Shown: positions 33,166 through 44,700, counted from the stretch's first letter. The stretch is 64,000 bases of DNA from Anolis sagrei (GCF_037176765.1 NC_090034.1:8955875-9019874), one strand, 5' to 3'. Numbers and translations: made by a program. The notes: generated by a model from the letters alone, not told the origin.

Positions 33166-33208
33166 ACCTATTTATCTATATAGATAGAATTTATAGATAT
33201 TACTTTTT

Positions 33209-36200
33209 TTACTTAGGCGATCCCTCGTTGGACGAGTAAGATGGTCTTCCATCATGGGTTTCCTTGTGGGTCCGCATGTGGCTGTGGAGCCCTATTCTTG
33301 CTCTGCATCTTCTTCCGCAGTGAGGGCATTGGTTTCCAGGTGGAAGGCGGTCCCGGTTGGGGTTGGCTTGACGTGCCTTCCTCCTGGCACGTTTCTCTCT
33401 TTCACCCTCCACTCGTGCCTCCTCGAATTCTGCAGCACTGCTGGTCACAGCTGACCTCCAGCTGGAGCGCTCATGGGCCAGGGCCTCCCAGTTCTCAGTG
33501 TCTATGCCAGAGTTTTTAAGGTTGGCTTTGAGCCCATCTTTAAATCTCTTTTCCTGTCCACCAACATTCCGTTTTCCATTCTTGAGTTCGGAGTAGAGCA
33601 ACTGCTTTGGGAGACGGTGGTCAGGCATCCGGACAACGTGGCCTGTCCAGCGGAGTTGATGTTGGAGGACCATTGCTTCAATGCTGGTGGTCTTTGCTTC
33701 CTCCAGCACGCTGACGTTTGTCCGCTTGTCTTCCCAGGAGATTTGCAGGATTTTCCGGAGGCAGCGCTGATGGAATCGTTCCAGGAGCTGCATGTGACGT
33801 CTGTAGACAGTCCACGTCTCACAGGCATATAGCAGGGTTGGGAGGACAATAGCTTTATAGACAAGCACCTTAGTATCCCTACGGATGTCCCGGTCCTCAA
33901 ACACTCTCTGCTTCATTCGGGAAAATGCTGCACTTGCAGAGCTCAGGCGGTGTTGTATTTCGGCGTCGATGTTGACTTTGGTGGAGAGGTGGCTGCCAAG
34001 GTAGCGGAAATGGTCAACATTTTCTAATGTTACACCATTAAGCTGTATCTCTGGCATTGGAGAGGGGGCGGCTGGTGACTGCTGGAACAGCACTTTGGTT
34101 TTCTCGATGTTCAGTGACAGGCCAAGCTTTGTGTATGCTTCTGCAAAGGTGTTGAGAGTGGCTTGTAGATCTTCTTCTGTATGCGCACAGACGACATTGT
34201 CATCAGCATACTGGAGTTCTATAACAGATGTTGTTGTGACCTTGGTTTTGGCTTTCAGTCTGCTGAGGTTAAATAGCTTGCCGTCTGTCCGATAGATGAT
34301 TTCCACTCCGGTGGGAAGCTTCCCATCAACAAGGTGTAGTATCATGGCGATGAAGATGGAGAATAAAGTTGGGGCAATAACACATCCCTGTTTGACACCC
34401 GATTCCACCTTAAATGGGTCACTTTGGGAGCCATTGCTGTCCAAGACTGTTGCCATCATGTCATCGTGGAGGAGCCGCAGGATGTTCACAAATTTGCTTG
34501 GGCACCCGATTTTTTGGAGGATGGTCCAGAGAGCGCTGCGATTCACTGTGTCGAATGCCTTTGCAAGGTCGATGAATGCCATGTACAGAGGTTGGTTTTG
34601 TTCCCTGCATTTTTCTTGGAGCTGTCGTGCAGTGAAGATCATGTCCACAGTTCCTCTGGAGGGGCGGAAGCCGTTCTGGGATTCTGGGAGGGTGTCTTCT
34701 GAGAGGGGCAGAAGGCGGTTTGCAAGGATTCTTGCGAGGATTTTTCCAGCAGAGGTTAGAAGGGAGATACCTCGATAGTTCCCGCAGTCTGTTCTTTCCC
34801 CTTTTTTGAAGAGGGTGATGATGGTGGCATCCTTGAAGTCTGCTGGGATTTTCTCGGTCACCCACACTTTTTCTATGAGCTGGTGGAGTTGGTGTGTCAG
34901 CGCAGGTCCTCCCTCTTTAAAGATTTCAGCAGGGATCCCATCCGGTCCGCTGGCTTTGTTGTTCTTTTGTTGGCTGATGGCATTGCTGACTTCTTCCAAA
35001 CTAGGCAGTGCTGCAAGCTCATCCCTGGTTTGTTGTTGCGGGATTTGTGAGAGGACCTCTTCGGCCACACTGGAGCTGCGGTTTAGGAGGCTTTGGTAGT
35101 GTTCTTTCCAACGTAGTGCAATTGACTTTTGGTCCTTCAGGAGTTTGGTTCCGTCTGATGAGCGTAGAGGCTGTATGCCATGGTTTCTTGGCCCATAGAT
35201 GACCTTTGTGGCTTTGAAAAATCCTTGAGCATTATGGGTATCTGCCAGGTGTTGGATTTCTTCAGCCTTCTTTGTCCACCAGATGTTCTTGAGTTCTCTT
35301 GTCCTTCTTTGGACCTCAGCTTTTGCACTGGCGTAGATCTTTTTCTTAGCAGCACAGTTGATGTCTCTCTGCCATGTTTGGAAGGCTTTCCTTTTCTTGT
35401 CGATTAGCTGTTGGATCTCGATGTCATTTTCGTCAAACCAGTCTTGATGTTTCTTGGCTTGGTATCCAATAGTTTCTTCGCAGGCTTGGATGATGGAGGT
35501 CTTCAGTTTGTTCCAATGTTCCTCAACATTTTCGGGGTGTACTGTGGGTAGATGGTCCTTGAGTGCTGTTTGGAGATGGGCTCGCCTGGAGGGCTCCTGA
35601 AGGGCTTGGGTGTTCATTTTGCGCCTTGTCTTCCTTCCTTGGAGTCTGCGCTTGGGGGCGATCTTGATAGCCATCGTGGATCGGATTAGCCTGTGGTCGG
35701 TCCAGCAGTCGTCAGCACCTGTCATGGCTCTTGTGAGAAGTACGTCACGGCGGTCTCTGGCACGTGTGATTACATAGTCTAAGAGGTGCCAATGCTTTGA
35801 CCGGGGGTGCTTCCATGATGTCTTGAACTTGTTTTTCTGGCGGAAGAGCGTGTTGGTGATGACAAGGTTGTGCTCCGCACATTTGGTGAGAAGCAGGATG
35901 CCATTCGAGTTGCTGTTTCCAACCCCGTCTTTTCCTATGGTGCCTGGCCACAGGTCGAAGTCTCGCCCGACTCTTGCATTGAAGTCCCCCAGGAGAATGA
36001 TTTTGTCCTCCTTAGGTATCCCCGATAGGACAGTGTCCAGCTGATAGTAGAATTTCTCCTTGATGTCTTCATCGGCGTCTAGTGTTGGTGCATAGGCACT
36101 TATGATGGTTGCCCGTTGGTTTTTGGCAAGATCAATTCGGAGAGTGGAGAGTCGTTCGTTGATGCCAGTGGGTGCTTCGGACAGATGTTTCATCAGATCA

Positions 36201-36445
36201 TTTCTTATAGCGAAGCCAACTCCGTGCATTCTTTGGTCTTCTTCGGGCAGTCCCTTCCAGAAGAAGGTGTAGCCTCCTTTTTCTTCCTTCAGCTGTCCCT
36301 CTCCTGCTCTCCGGGTCTCCTGAAGGGCTGCTATGTCGATGTTGAAGCGTCCCAGCTCCCTTGCGATGATGGCAGTTCTGCGTTCGGGGCGTTCACTGTC
36401 ACTGTTGTCCATCAGTGTCCGTACGTTCCACGTACCGAAGTTCAT
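33209..36445 (-). CDS. LINE ORF: APE endonuclease, reverse transcriptase, C2H2 finger
   Basis: 1,078 codons from ATG 36445 to TAA; the frame stays open upstream to 36478 but only from a GTG. AP-endonuclease domain, residues 1-~260: TWNVRT (5-10), LQETR (41-45), LLGDFNARVG (151-160), DCWTDHRL (Asp250-His251). Reverse transcriptase: NYRGISLLTSAGK, FRPSRGTVDMIF, FIDLAKAFDTVNR, GVKQGCVIAPTLFS, and the catalytic LQYADD. The thumb carries LPTLLYACETW and HQLRWTGHVVRM. The C-terminus has one C2H2 finger, CPHCGRRCRARIGLHSHMRTH-type spacing. No stop or shift interrupts it, and every catalytic motif I can recognise is present. It may be competent, or a recent copy. Confidence 0.93.
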   Translation of the reverse strand: MNFGTWNVRTLMDNSDSERPERRTAIIARELGRFNIDIAALQETRRAGEGQLKEEKGGYTFFWKGLPEEDQRMHGVGFAIRNDLMKHLSEAPTGINERLSTLRIDLAKNQRATIISAYAPTLDADEDIKEKFYYQLDTVLSGIPKEDKIILLGDFNARVGRDFDLWPGTIGKDGVGNSNSNGILLLTKCAEHNLVITNTLFRQKNKFKTSWKHPRSKHWHLLDYVITRARDRRDVLLTRAMTGADDCWTDHRLIRSTMAIKIAPKRRLQGRKTRRKMNTQALQEPSRRAHLQTALKDHLPTVHPENVEEHWNKLKTSIIQACEETIGYQAKKHQDWFDENDIEIQQLIDKKRKAFQTWQRDINCAAKKKIYASAKAEVQRRTRELKNIWWTKKAEEIQHLADTHNAQGFFKATKVIYGPRNHGIQPLRSSDGTKLLKDQKSIALRWKEHYQSLLNRSSSVAEEVLSQIPQQQTRDELAALPSLEEVSNAISQQKNNKASGPDGIPAEIFKEGGPALTHQLHQLIEKVWVTEKIPADFKDATIITLFKKGERTDCGNYRGISLLTSAGKILARILANRLLPLSEDTLPESQNGFRPSRGTVDMIFTARQLQEKCREQNQPLYMAFIDLAKAFDTVNRSALWTILQKIGCPSKFVNILRLLHDDMMATVLDSNGSQSDPFKVESGVKQGCVIAPTLFSIFIAMILHLVDGKLPTGVEIIYRTDGKLFNLSRLKAKTKVTTTSVIELQYADDNVVCAHTEEDLQATLNTFAEAYTKLGLSLNIEKTKVLFQQSPAAPSPMPEIQLNGVTLENVDHFRYLGSHLSTKVNIDAEIQHRLSSASAAFSRMKQRVFEDRDIRRDTKVLVYKAIVLPTLLYACETWTVYRRHMQLLERFHQRCLRKILQISWEDKRTNVSVLEEAKTTSIEAMVLQHQLRWTGHVVRMPDHRLPKQLLYSELKNGKRNVGGQEKRFKDGLKANLKNSGIDTENWEALAHERSSWRSAVTSSAAEFEEARVEGEREKRARRKARQANPNRDRLPPGNQCPHCGRRCRARIGLHSHMRTHKETHDGRPSYSSNEGSPK

Positions 36446-37019
36446 TTTTCTTTTTTGACCGCAGGATGGTGACCCCACTGGACGCGGCAGTCCAGTCAGG
36501 GATAAGTGAGGCAGACTATGTTTAGGGCACCTTTTCTAGCCCCCTCCCCGTGTGGGGTGAGCAGAGTGGGTCCTAAAAAGGGCTGCTCAGTCGCGAATAC
36601 AGCTGCCGAACTACTCAACTGCCTCGGACCTTGAGGTAGAACGACTGAGTCCGTACCCACCGCCCATGTGCCAGTCTGTGACTAGGGGCTTCCAGATTTC
36701 ACAGTCCTGCCCCCGTCGCCACTCGCTGATCGCCATGGGACTTTGGTTGCTTGGTTTTTATTTTCTTTGGAAGACGCCTGTGCGTGGGTTTTTTTAATGT
36801 GTGGAGGTCAGTGCACAACTGAACAACACACAGTCTTCACAGATGAGGTTCCACTGGTGATGTAGTTTAACACAATGACCGTGGCTTCTCAGTCTGTTGC
36901 AGCCTTCTTCCGCCTTCGCAGCCGTTGTAACATGTGCCATGTTATCCTCCGCCTGCTCCGCCGTTGAGGTCTTTGGGTCTTCGGACTGTGCTTGGTCTGG
37001 GACCTCCCCCGCGGCCACT

Positions 37020-37112
37020 CCTGGGAGTGCACGACTCCAGTTGTTGTGCCCACAGGTTCATCGGAACACGCAAGCCCCCTCACCACGACAAGGTGACAGT
37101 CCATCGAGGGGG
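37020..37112 (-). ncRNA. Structured LINE 5' end, HDV-like ribozyme candidate
   Basis: The first seven bases CCCCCTC (37112-37106) can pair with GAGGGGG (37081-37075). Between them ACC (37094-37092) pairs GGT (37084-37082) around loop TTGTCGT. This is the P1 (7 bp), P3 (3 bp), P1' order of HDV-like ribozymes, known at the 5' ends of R2 and some RTE LINEs. P2, P4 and the catalytic C were not placed with confidence. Confidence 0.42.
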
Positions 37113-37122
37113 TTATAGATAT

Positions 37123-37190
37123 ATATTATAGATATATATATAGATAGATTGGATATAGATAGATAGATAAATAGATTATTTATTTATTTC
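37123..37190. repeat. (TAGA)n/(TATA) microsatellite
   Basis: AGATATATAGATAGAT units flanking the LINE. Confidence 0.75.
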
Positions 37191-37339
37191 TATCTCTGTA
37201 AAGAAGGCTGGTAACAATGGGGAGGGGAGGCTGGGTTAGGGCGTGGGGGGGATAATGGAAAAGCAGTTCCAGGATGTATTGTCGAAGGCTTTCATGGCCG
37301 GAATCACTAGGTTCTTGTAGGTTTTTTCGGGCTATAGGG

Positions 37340-37727
37340 CCATGTTCTATTATTTATTTATTTATTTACATCACTTATATCCCGCCCATATCAGCCCGCA
37401 GGCGACTCAGGGCGGTCTACCTATCGGCACAATTCGATGCCATCAATACAATACAAAAGCAAAAAAAATTAAGTGCATTTAGACAAAAAAGACAGTGCAA
37501 TAACAATTTAAAAAGAGCTATATCCTCTCATTCCAATCCTCGTCCATTTCATCGTCTTGGCCATTCCTGGGCCATTCTCCATCTCAAGCTTGACTTATCT
37601 ATTCCGGGGTTCCGAATGCCTGCTCGAAGAGCCAGGTTTTCACTCTCTTACGAAAAGTCAGGAGGGAGGGGGCTGATCTAATATCCCTAGGCAGGGAGTT
37701 CCACAGCCGAGGGGCCACCACAGAGAA
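37340..37727 (-). mobile_element. L2 LINE 3' tail with TSD
   Basis: ATCACTTATATCCCGCCC, GGCGACTCAGGGCGG, then the reversed ORF end; GGCCATGTTCT on both sides. Confidence 0.8.
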
Positions 37728-37754
37728 GGCCATGTTCTAGAGGCATTCTCTCCT

Positions 37755-37789
37755 GACGTTTCGCCTGCATCTATGGCAAGCATCCTCAG
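37755..37789 (-). ncRNA. Hammerhead ribozyme core (PLE)
   Basis: Consensus core: CTGAGGA, stem II GCTTGC/GCAGGC, GAAAC, GTC on the minus strand. Confidence 0.7.
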
Positions 37790-38100
37790 AGGTAGTGAGG
37801 TCTGTTGGAATTAGGACAATCGGTTTATATATCTGTGGAATGGCTGGGGTGGGGCAAAGAGCTCTTCTCTGCTGGAGCTAGGTGTGAATGTTTCAACTGA
37901 CCACCTTCATTAGCATTTGAAGGCCTGGCTGAGCCTGGGAAAATGTTCTGTTGAGAGGTGTTAAGGTGTGCCTGGTTGTTTCCTCTCTGCTGTTTTGCTG
38001 TTGTAATTTTAGAGTTTTTTAATACTGGTAGCCAGATTTTGTTCATTTTCATGGTCTCCTCCTTTCCGGGATGCCCGCCTATTCCAAACATTACGGTGAA

Positions 38101-38284
38101 GGAGAGAGGAATGCGCTTGTATTCGAGGCATTGCGGTAAAGGGGCGTGGCCAAGCCCGGGAAGGACTGAGCCAGAGCTGGGATGAAAAAGGTCTCGCGAG
38201 AGTTGGTGCGGGAGGAGGGAGATCCAAGCAGAAGAGAGAGAAGGAAAGGCGAGCGGGAAGAGAAGCCATGGCTGAGGCGGGAGG
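38101..38284 (+). promoter_or_regulatory. MAD1L1: Predicted MAD1L1 CpG promoter and first exon
   Basis: A short CpG-rich island free of repeats lies between a PLE (to about 38075) and a palindromic hAT. It contains a GC/KLF box GGGGCGTGGC (38141-38150), the palindromic core-promoter element TCTCGCGAGA (38192-38201), a well-placed ATG in gccATGg context (38268) and a consensus donor GTGAGT at 38285. Just past the donor are CACGTGAC (38296) and an NRF1-like TGCGCATGCG (38312). In human, MAD1L1 starts just after the MRM2 3' end in the same direction, which fits. The upstream limit of exon 1 is unknown. Confidence 0.72.
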
Positions 38285-41200
38285 GTGAGTCCTGGCACGT
38301 GACTACTCTCGTGCGCATGCGTTTGTGGTCACCTTCTGGTAGGCCTGGACCAACTTGGGCCCTGCAGGGAGTTTGGGACTCCAACTCCCACAACTCCTCA
38401 CAGCCTCAGGCCCCTTCCTTTTCCCCCTCGGCCGCTTAAGCGGCCGAGGGGGAAAAGGAAGGGGCCTGAGGCTGTGAGGAGTTGTGGGAGTTGGAGTCCC
38501 AAACTCTCTGGAGGGCCCAGGCTTGAATTAGACTGTAACACAGTTTGTTTACATCTGTATAACTTCTCCCTTCAATGGCTAGGCTGTATTATCTGTTTGT
38601 TATGATCTCTCGCCTGCATTGTATTGAATTGCAAATCTATATAAACAAAAATGTAATGTTCATAGAATCATAGAATCAAAGAGTTGGAAGAGACCTCCTG
38701 GGCCATCCAGTCCAACCCCATTCTGCCAAGAAGCAGGAATATTGCATTCAAAGCACCCCTGACAGATGGCCATCCAGCCTCTGCTTAAAAGCTTCCAAAG
38801 AAGGAGCCTCCACCACACTCCGGGGCAGAGAGTTCCACTGCTGAACGGCTCTCACAGTCAGGAAGTTCTTCCTCATGTTCAGATGGAATCTCCTCTCTTG
38901 TAGTTTGAAGCCATTGTTCCATTGCGTCCTAGTCTCCAAGGAAGCAGAAAACAAGCTTGCTCCCTCCTCCCTGTGGCTTCCTCTCACATATTTATACATG
39001 GCTATCATATCTCCTCTCAGCCTTCTCTTCTTCAGGCTAAACATGCCCAGCTCCTTAAGCCGCTCCTCATAGGGCTTGTTCTCCAGACCCTTGATCATTT
39101 GAGTCGCCCTCCTCTGGACACATTCCAGTTTGTCAATATCTCTCTTGAATTGTGGTGCCCAGAATTGGACACAATATTCCAGGTGTGGTTTAACCAAAGC
39201 AGAATAGAGTATGGGTAGCATGACTTCCCTAGATCTAGACACTATGCTCCTATTGATGCAGGACAAAATCCCATTGGCTTTTTTTGCCGCCACATCACAT
39301 TGTTGGCTCATGTTTAACTTGTTGTCCACGAGGACTCCAAGATCTTTTTCACACGTACTGCTCTCGAGCCAGGCATCGTCCCCCATTCTGTATCTTTGCA
39401 TTTCATTTTTTCTGCCAAAGTGGAGTATCTTGCATTTGTCACTGTTGAACTTCATTTTGTTAGTTTTGGCCCATCTCTCTAATCTGTCAATGTTCGTTTG
39501 TGGGATGGACAGAACTCAAAAACCAGTGGGCCAATTGACACCAAATTTGGACACAAGACACTTCACAACCCAATGTACGTCCTTCACTAACAAAAATATG
39601 ATTTTGTCATTTGGGAGTTGTAGTTGCTGGGATTTATAGTACACCTACAATCAAAGAGCATTCTGAACTCCACCAATTATGGATGGAGTTGAACCAAACT
39701 TAGCACAGAGAACTCCCATGACCAACAGAAAACACTATAGAAGGGTTTGGTGGGCATTGACCTTGAGTTCATTTGGGAGTTGTAGTTGCTAGGATGTACA
39801 GTTCACCTACAATCAAAGAGAATTCTGAACTCCACCAATTATGGATGGAGTTGAACCAAACTTGGCACACAGGACTCCCATGAGAAACAGAAAACACTGG
39901 AAGGAGTTGGTGGGCATTGACCTTGAGTTTGGGAGTTGTAGTTCACCTACATCCAGAGAGCACTATGGACTCAAACAATGATGGATCTGGACCAACTTGG
40001 CATGAATATTCTATACGTCCAAATATGAACACAGATGGAGTTTCGGGGAAATAGACCTTGACATTTGGCAGTTGTAGTTACAGGGATTTATAGTTCACCT
40101 ACAACCAAAGATGGATGGCATCCTTGAAGTGACTGGACTGACCTTGAAGGAGCTGGGGGTGGTGATGGCCGACAGGGAGCTCTGGCATGGGCTGGTCCGT
40201 GAGGTCACGAAGAGTCGGAGACAACTGAACGAATGAACAACAACAACAACAACAACCAAAGAGCATTCTGAACCTCACCAACGACAGAATTGGAGCAAAC
40301 TTCCCACACAGAACCCCCATGAGCAACAGAAACGTCAGGAGAGAACACAGATGGAGTTTGGGGGAAATAGACCTTGACATTTGGGAGTTGTAGTTCCTGG
40401 GATTTATAGTTCAACTACAATCAGAGCATTCTGAACTCCACCAATGATGGAGTTGGCCAATCTTGGCACATAGGACTCCCCTGACCAACAGAAAACACTA
40501 GAAGGGTTTGGTGGGCATTGACCTTGAGTTGGGAGTTGTAGTTCCCCTATATCAAGACTCAAACAATGATGGATCTGGACCAAACTTGACACGAATACTT
40601 CATGTGCCCAAATATGAACACAGATGGAGTTTGGGAGAAATAGAACTTGACATTTGGGAGTTGTAGTTCCTGGGATTTATAATTCACCCACAATCAAAGA
40701 GCATTCTGAATCCCACAAACGACAGAATTGGGGCAAACTTCCCACACAGAACCCCCAGGACCAACAGAAAATACGTAAGGCCATCCAGTCCAACTCTCTT
40801 CACCATGGCAAAATAACGTAATGAGTTCTCCTGACAAAGAGCCATCCAGCCATAGATATATTTATTTATTTATTTACTTCATTTATATACCACTTTTCTC
40901 AGCCCTCGGGCGACTCAAAGCGGTCAACAACAGCAAAATTCAATGCAAAACATCATAAAACGATGATGGGACAGTTAAAGCAATAGCATCACCAACAATT
41001 AAGCATCAATATAACAATCATTAGCGTCTCATCAGTAAAATCAGAATCCAATCTCATCATCCGTTAATCCGTGTCATTACACTGTTTAATCGAATTCTTG
41101 TTCAAACAGCCAGGTCTTCACTTTCCTCTGAAACGCCAATAGGGATGTGGCCGATCTGATATCTGCAGGCAGGGCATTCCACAGCTGAGGGGCCACCACT

Positions 41201-41677
41201 GAGAAGGCCCTGTCTCTCGTTCCCGCCAGACACGCCTGTGATGCAGGCGGGACAGAGAGCAGGGCCTCCCCAGGTGATCTTAATGTCCTAGTTGGTTCAT
41301 AGGAGGAAATGCATTCGGAGAGGTAAGTAGGGCCGGAACCGTTTAGGGCTTTATAGGCTAACGCCAGCACTTTGAATTGTGCCCAGTAGCAAACTGGCAG
41401 CCAGTGGAGCTGGCGCAACAGGAGTTGTATGCTCCCTGAGTGCCGCTCCTGTTAGTAACCTGGCTGCTGAGCGTTGAACTAGTTGAAGTTCTGAGCAGTC
41501 TTCAAAGGCAACCCCATGTAGAGAGCGTTGCAGTAGTCTATACAGGATGTAACCAGAGCGTGGACTACTGTGACCAAGTCAGACTTCCCAAGGTACGGTC
41601 GCAGCTGGCACGCATCATAGGTAGATATGATTCACACACACACATAGATATAGGGTATATAGATAGATAGATATGAT

Positions 41678-41716
<39 letters not shown>

Positions 41717-44700
41717 TGATTCACACACAGAGAGATATAGTATCATAGATTGGAAAGGGACCCTTAAAGAAGGACAATTGTATGTTGCATGTTCCAAAAT
41801 AGGCAAACCAGACACTCTCCACATCAATACTGACAAGGAAACAGCAAGAAATACTGTTTATCCAAAAGCATCAAGATATTACATATATTAGAAACCAACT
41901 CTTTATCATTACTTTATTTTCCAGATCACCCCACTGGGCCTCAGCAACGCGTGGCAGGGGATGGCTAGTTTATACAATGTTACAACAGTCTCAACCCTTG
42001 AAAACAACACTTCTGTAGGGATTAGACATCTCTGGAGATTTTGAAGCAGAGGCTGGATGACCCTCTGTCGGGGGTGCTTTGATTGTGCATACCTATCAGG
42101 CCGAAGGGGGTTGGACTAGATGCCCTTTGGGGGGTCCCTTTCAAATGGTTGAGTCTTCCTCCTTTGGAAGGTTTCTAATTGAGGCTGGGTGGTTATCTGC
42201 TGTGTCCTCTTCCCTTGCAGAAGGGGGTTGGGCTAGATGCCCTTTGGGAGTCCCTTTCGAAATGGTGAAATATAGGCTTCAAGCTGTTTATGGTGATTGT
42301 GTTGATGTGAGTACTGTGTGTCATTGGGCGAGTAAGTTTAAAGATGTTGAGGTGAGAACAAACAGAACTTGGATGACAAACAGAGAGTTGGACGTCCTGT
42401 GACAGCAACCACCGAGTTTCACAAGCAAAAGGTTGACAGATTGATTCAGGACAATCGTATCACTCAGAGAGAAATTTCAAGCATAATCGGCATTTCACAA
42501 GAATGTGTGGGTCACATTATTGCTTTGTTTGGCTAATGGAAAATCTGTGCACGATGGGTGCCCAGGATGAGAGAACTGTGAGACGCTGGTTGCAGAAACA
42601 GAGTGTTGACTTCAGAAAACTTGTTCATTGTTGGCAGAAATGTATCCAATTGCCTGGTGATTATGTGGAAAAGTGAATAGTGGTAGTTAAAGAGCAGATT
42701 CTAAGGATTATTTCTGCATTTGATTTAATAAAATATTCCCATCCAAACCCAAGTAATAAAGGTGGAGGCATTACTTTTCATTCAACCCTTGTATCTTTCT
42801 TGTCCCATTTCTTCATAGATCTCCTCTCCAGTTTCTCTTGACAATCCTATTACTATGGCTAGTATATTATGTCGACTTCCTAAAATGGCTTGCCCATGAA
42901 AGAAAATGGACAAAAATACCCACACATGAGCATTTTTACCTTTGGGACTCACAAAAATGCCCCTGGATGTGTCTCATGAAGTTCAGATTTGCCTACATTC
43001 ATCTATATAAAGACATTTGGGAAATGGAGTAAATAATTCATCTATTGGTTCTGTGTTGGGTTTAGTGAATCTTTTGTTGACCTTTTGTATCTCATTCCTT
43101 TGCAGAAATCTGATGGAGGACACAGAGGGAAATACCTTGGTCTTCTCTGTTTTGAAATCATTCAACGAATTCATATCGCAGTCGGCGGAGCAAACATCTT
43201 TGATGACTCCACAGTTTCCTCAAGGCTCTCTGCAGACACAGTACCAGCAAATGATGAAAGTAAGACCTTGGTTTGTTTGCTCTTTAATGCATACATTTAT
43301 TTAAGGGCTTGGGCATCAATTAAAATGCATTCAGAATACTTTCAGTACTGACCAGGGGGGTTAAGTACTGGTGTCGTAATTGTTTGTGATTACATAAACT
43401 GAGAGGCCCGTGGCCTCCTTTTGTTTCTTGAGGCTGTTGCTTTGTTTACTTCATAAATATTGATAAACTAGCTTGGGTACCTGACGTTGCCCAGGTTATT
43501 TGAAAAAGTCATTTTTGTAATTGTAAACAGTGCATAAGGTTGTGGGTGAACTACAACTCACATCATGGCAGGTTAACCCCCTGAAACTCCATCAGTACTT
43601 AAAGTTCATTATGTTGGGCAAGTTTGCTCTAGATGTCTCATCAGAGGGGTTCAGTGTGCTCTCTGGCTGTAGTGTAAACGACAACTTCCACTATGGTGAG
43701 TCAGTCCCCTCAAACCATTCCAGTAGGCTGAGTTAGTCATGGGTGTTCTTTGTGCCAAGTTTGGACCAGGTCCATCCTCGGTGGAGGTCACAGTTCCCTG
43801 GTTGTGGGTGAACTACAATTCCCAGAAAGGAAGTTCAGCTTTCTTCAAACCCCACCAGTAATCAAATTTTGGCATATCAGGTATGTGTGCCAAATTTGGT
43901 CCAGATCCTTTGGTGTTTGGGTACACAGTGCTCTCTGGATGTAGGTAAACTACAACTCCCCCAAATCAAGGTGAATTTTCCCCAAAGACCTCCAGTATTT
44001 TTTGCTGAACACTGGTCCAATTCCATCCTTGGTGGAGTTCAAGGTGCTCTTAGATTACAGATGAACTGTAAATACCAGTACCTACAACTCCAAAAACTAC
44101 AACTCCAACGGCGCTCCATGCAGTCATGCCGGCCGCATTACCTTGGAGGTGTCTATGGACAATGCCGGCTCTTCGGCTTAGAATTTGAGATGGGCACCTA
44201 CCCCAGAGTCAGACATGACTGGACTTAATGTCAGGGGACAACCTTTACTTTACCTACAACTCCAAAATGTCTAGGCCAGTTCCCCTCAAAACCTACTAGT
44301 TGGGCATATCGGTATACAGGCCAAGTTTGGTCCAGATCCATCATGGTTTGGGTTCGTAGTGCACTCTGGATGTTTGTGAAGTACAACTCCTATAAATCCC
44401 TCCAGTGGTTTTTGTTGGTCATGGGGGCTCCGTGTACCAAGATAGTTCCAGGTCCATCATAGGTGGAATTCAAAGTGCTCTTGGATTACAGGTGAACTAT
44501 ACATCCCAGTACCTACAACTCCTATAAATCACGGTGAATTCTCCCCAAACCCCTCCAGTACGTTCAGTTGCTGATCAGTTTCTCTGTTTGCTGTTTGCCA
44601 TGGAAAAGAATAGGAAAGGGTTATGGTTATGGTTATAGGAAAGGGTTATGGTTCTGAGAGTGCCTTGGACTGCGAGAAGATCCAACCAGTCCATCCTCCA

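Larger units (their letters stand above)
33201..37112 (-). mobile_element. Apparently full-length LINE with APE-RT-C2H2 ORF
   Basis: 3.9-kb non-LTR retrotransposon, RTE-X/Vingi-like (clade not settled). 5' UTR 37112-36446, one long ORF 36445-33209, and no 3' UTR beyond the stop except a short A-rich tail. The 10-bp direct repeat TTATAGATAT at 33191-33200 and 37113-37122 is a candidate TSD, though the flank is TAGATA-rich. A truncated sister copy is at 26466-27120. It lies between MRM2 and MAD1L1, antisense to both. Confidence 0.93.
37270..38075 (-). mobile_element. PLE 3' region split by L2
   Basis: Terminal unit starts 37276 (GTATTGTCGAAGGC). The L2 tail fills about 37339-37727 with an 11-bp TSD GGCCATGTTCT. 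The PLE continues to 38075 with the end of its ORF (LPVLKNSKI). It abuts the predicted MAD1L1 promoter. Confidence 0.85.
38636..41968 (+). mobile_element. Helitron with nested CR1, BovB and L2
   Basis: 5' TCTATATAAACAAAAATGTA at 38636. The interior consists of repeated GGTGAACTACAACTC modules (39600-40790). The 3' end at 41968 has a CAGCAACGCGTG hairpin then GGGGATGGCTAGT. The CR1 insertion duplicates AATGTTC; the BovB insertion duplicates ACAACCAAAG. Confidence 0.7.

Noticed and set aside
37075-37131. Start codon at 37104 (minus) as an ORF1 of the LINE
   Set aside because: The 71-codon frame is Arg-rich without a recognisable domain and overlaps the structured 5' end; could be chance.
43486-44560. 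Repeated GGTGAACTACAA units as a satellite array
   Set aside because: Unit spacing is irregular and the same modules lie inside TSD-bounded transposons, so they are element cargo.
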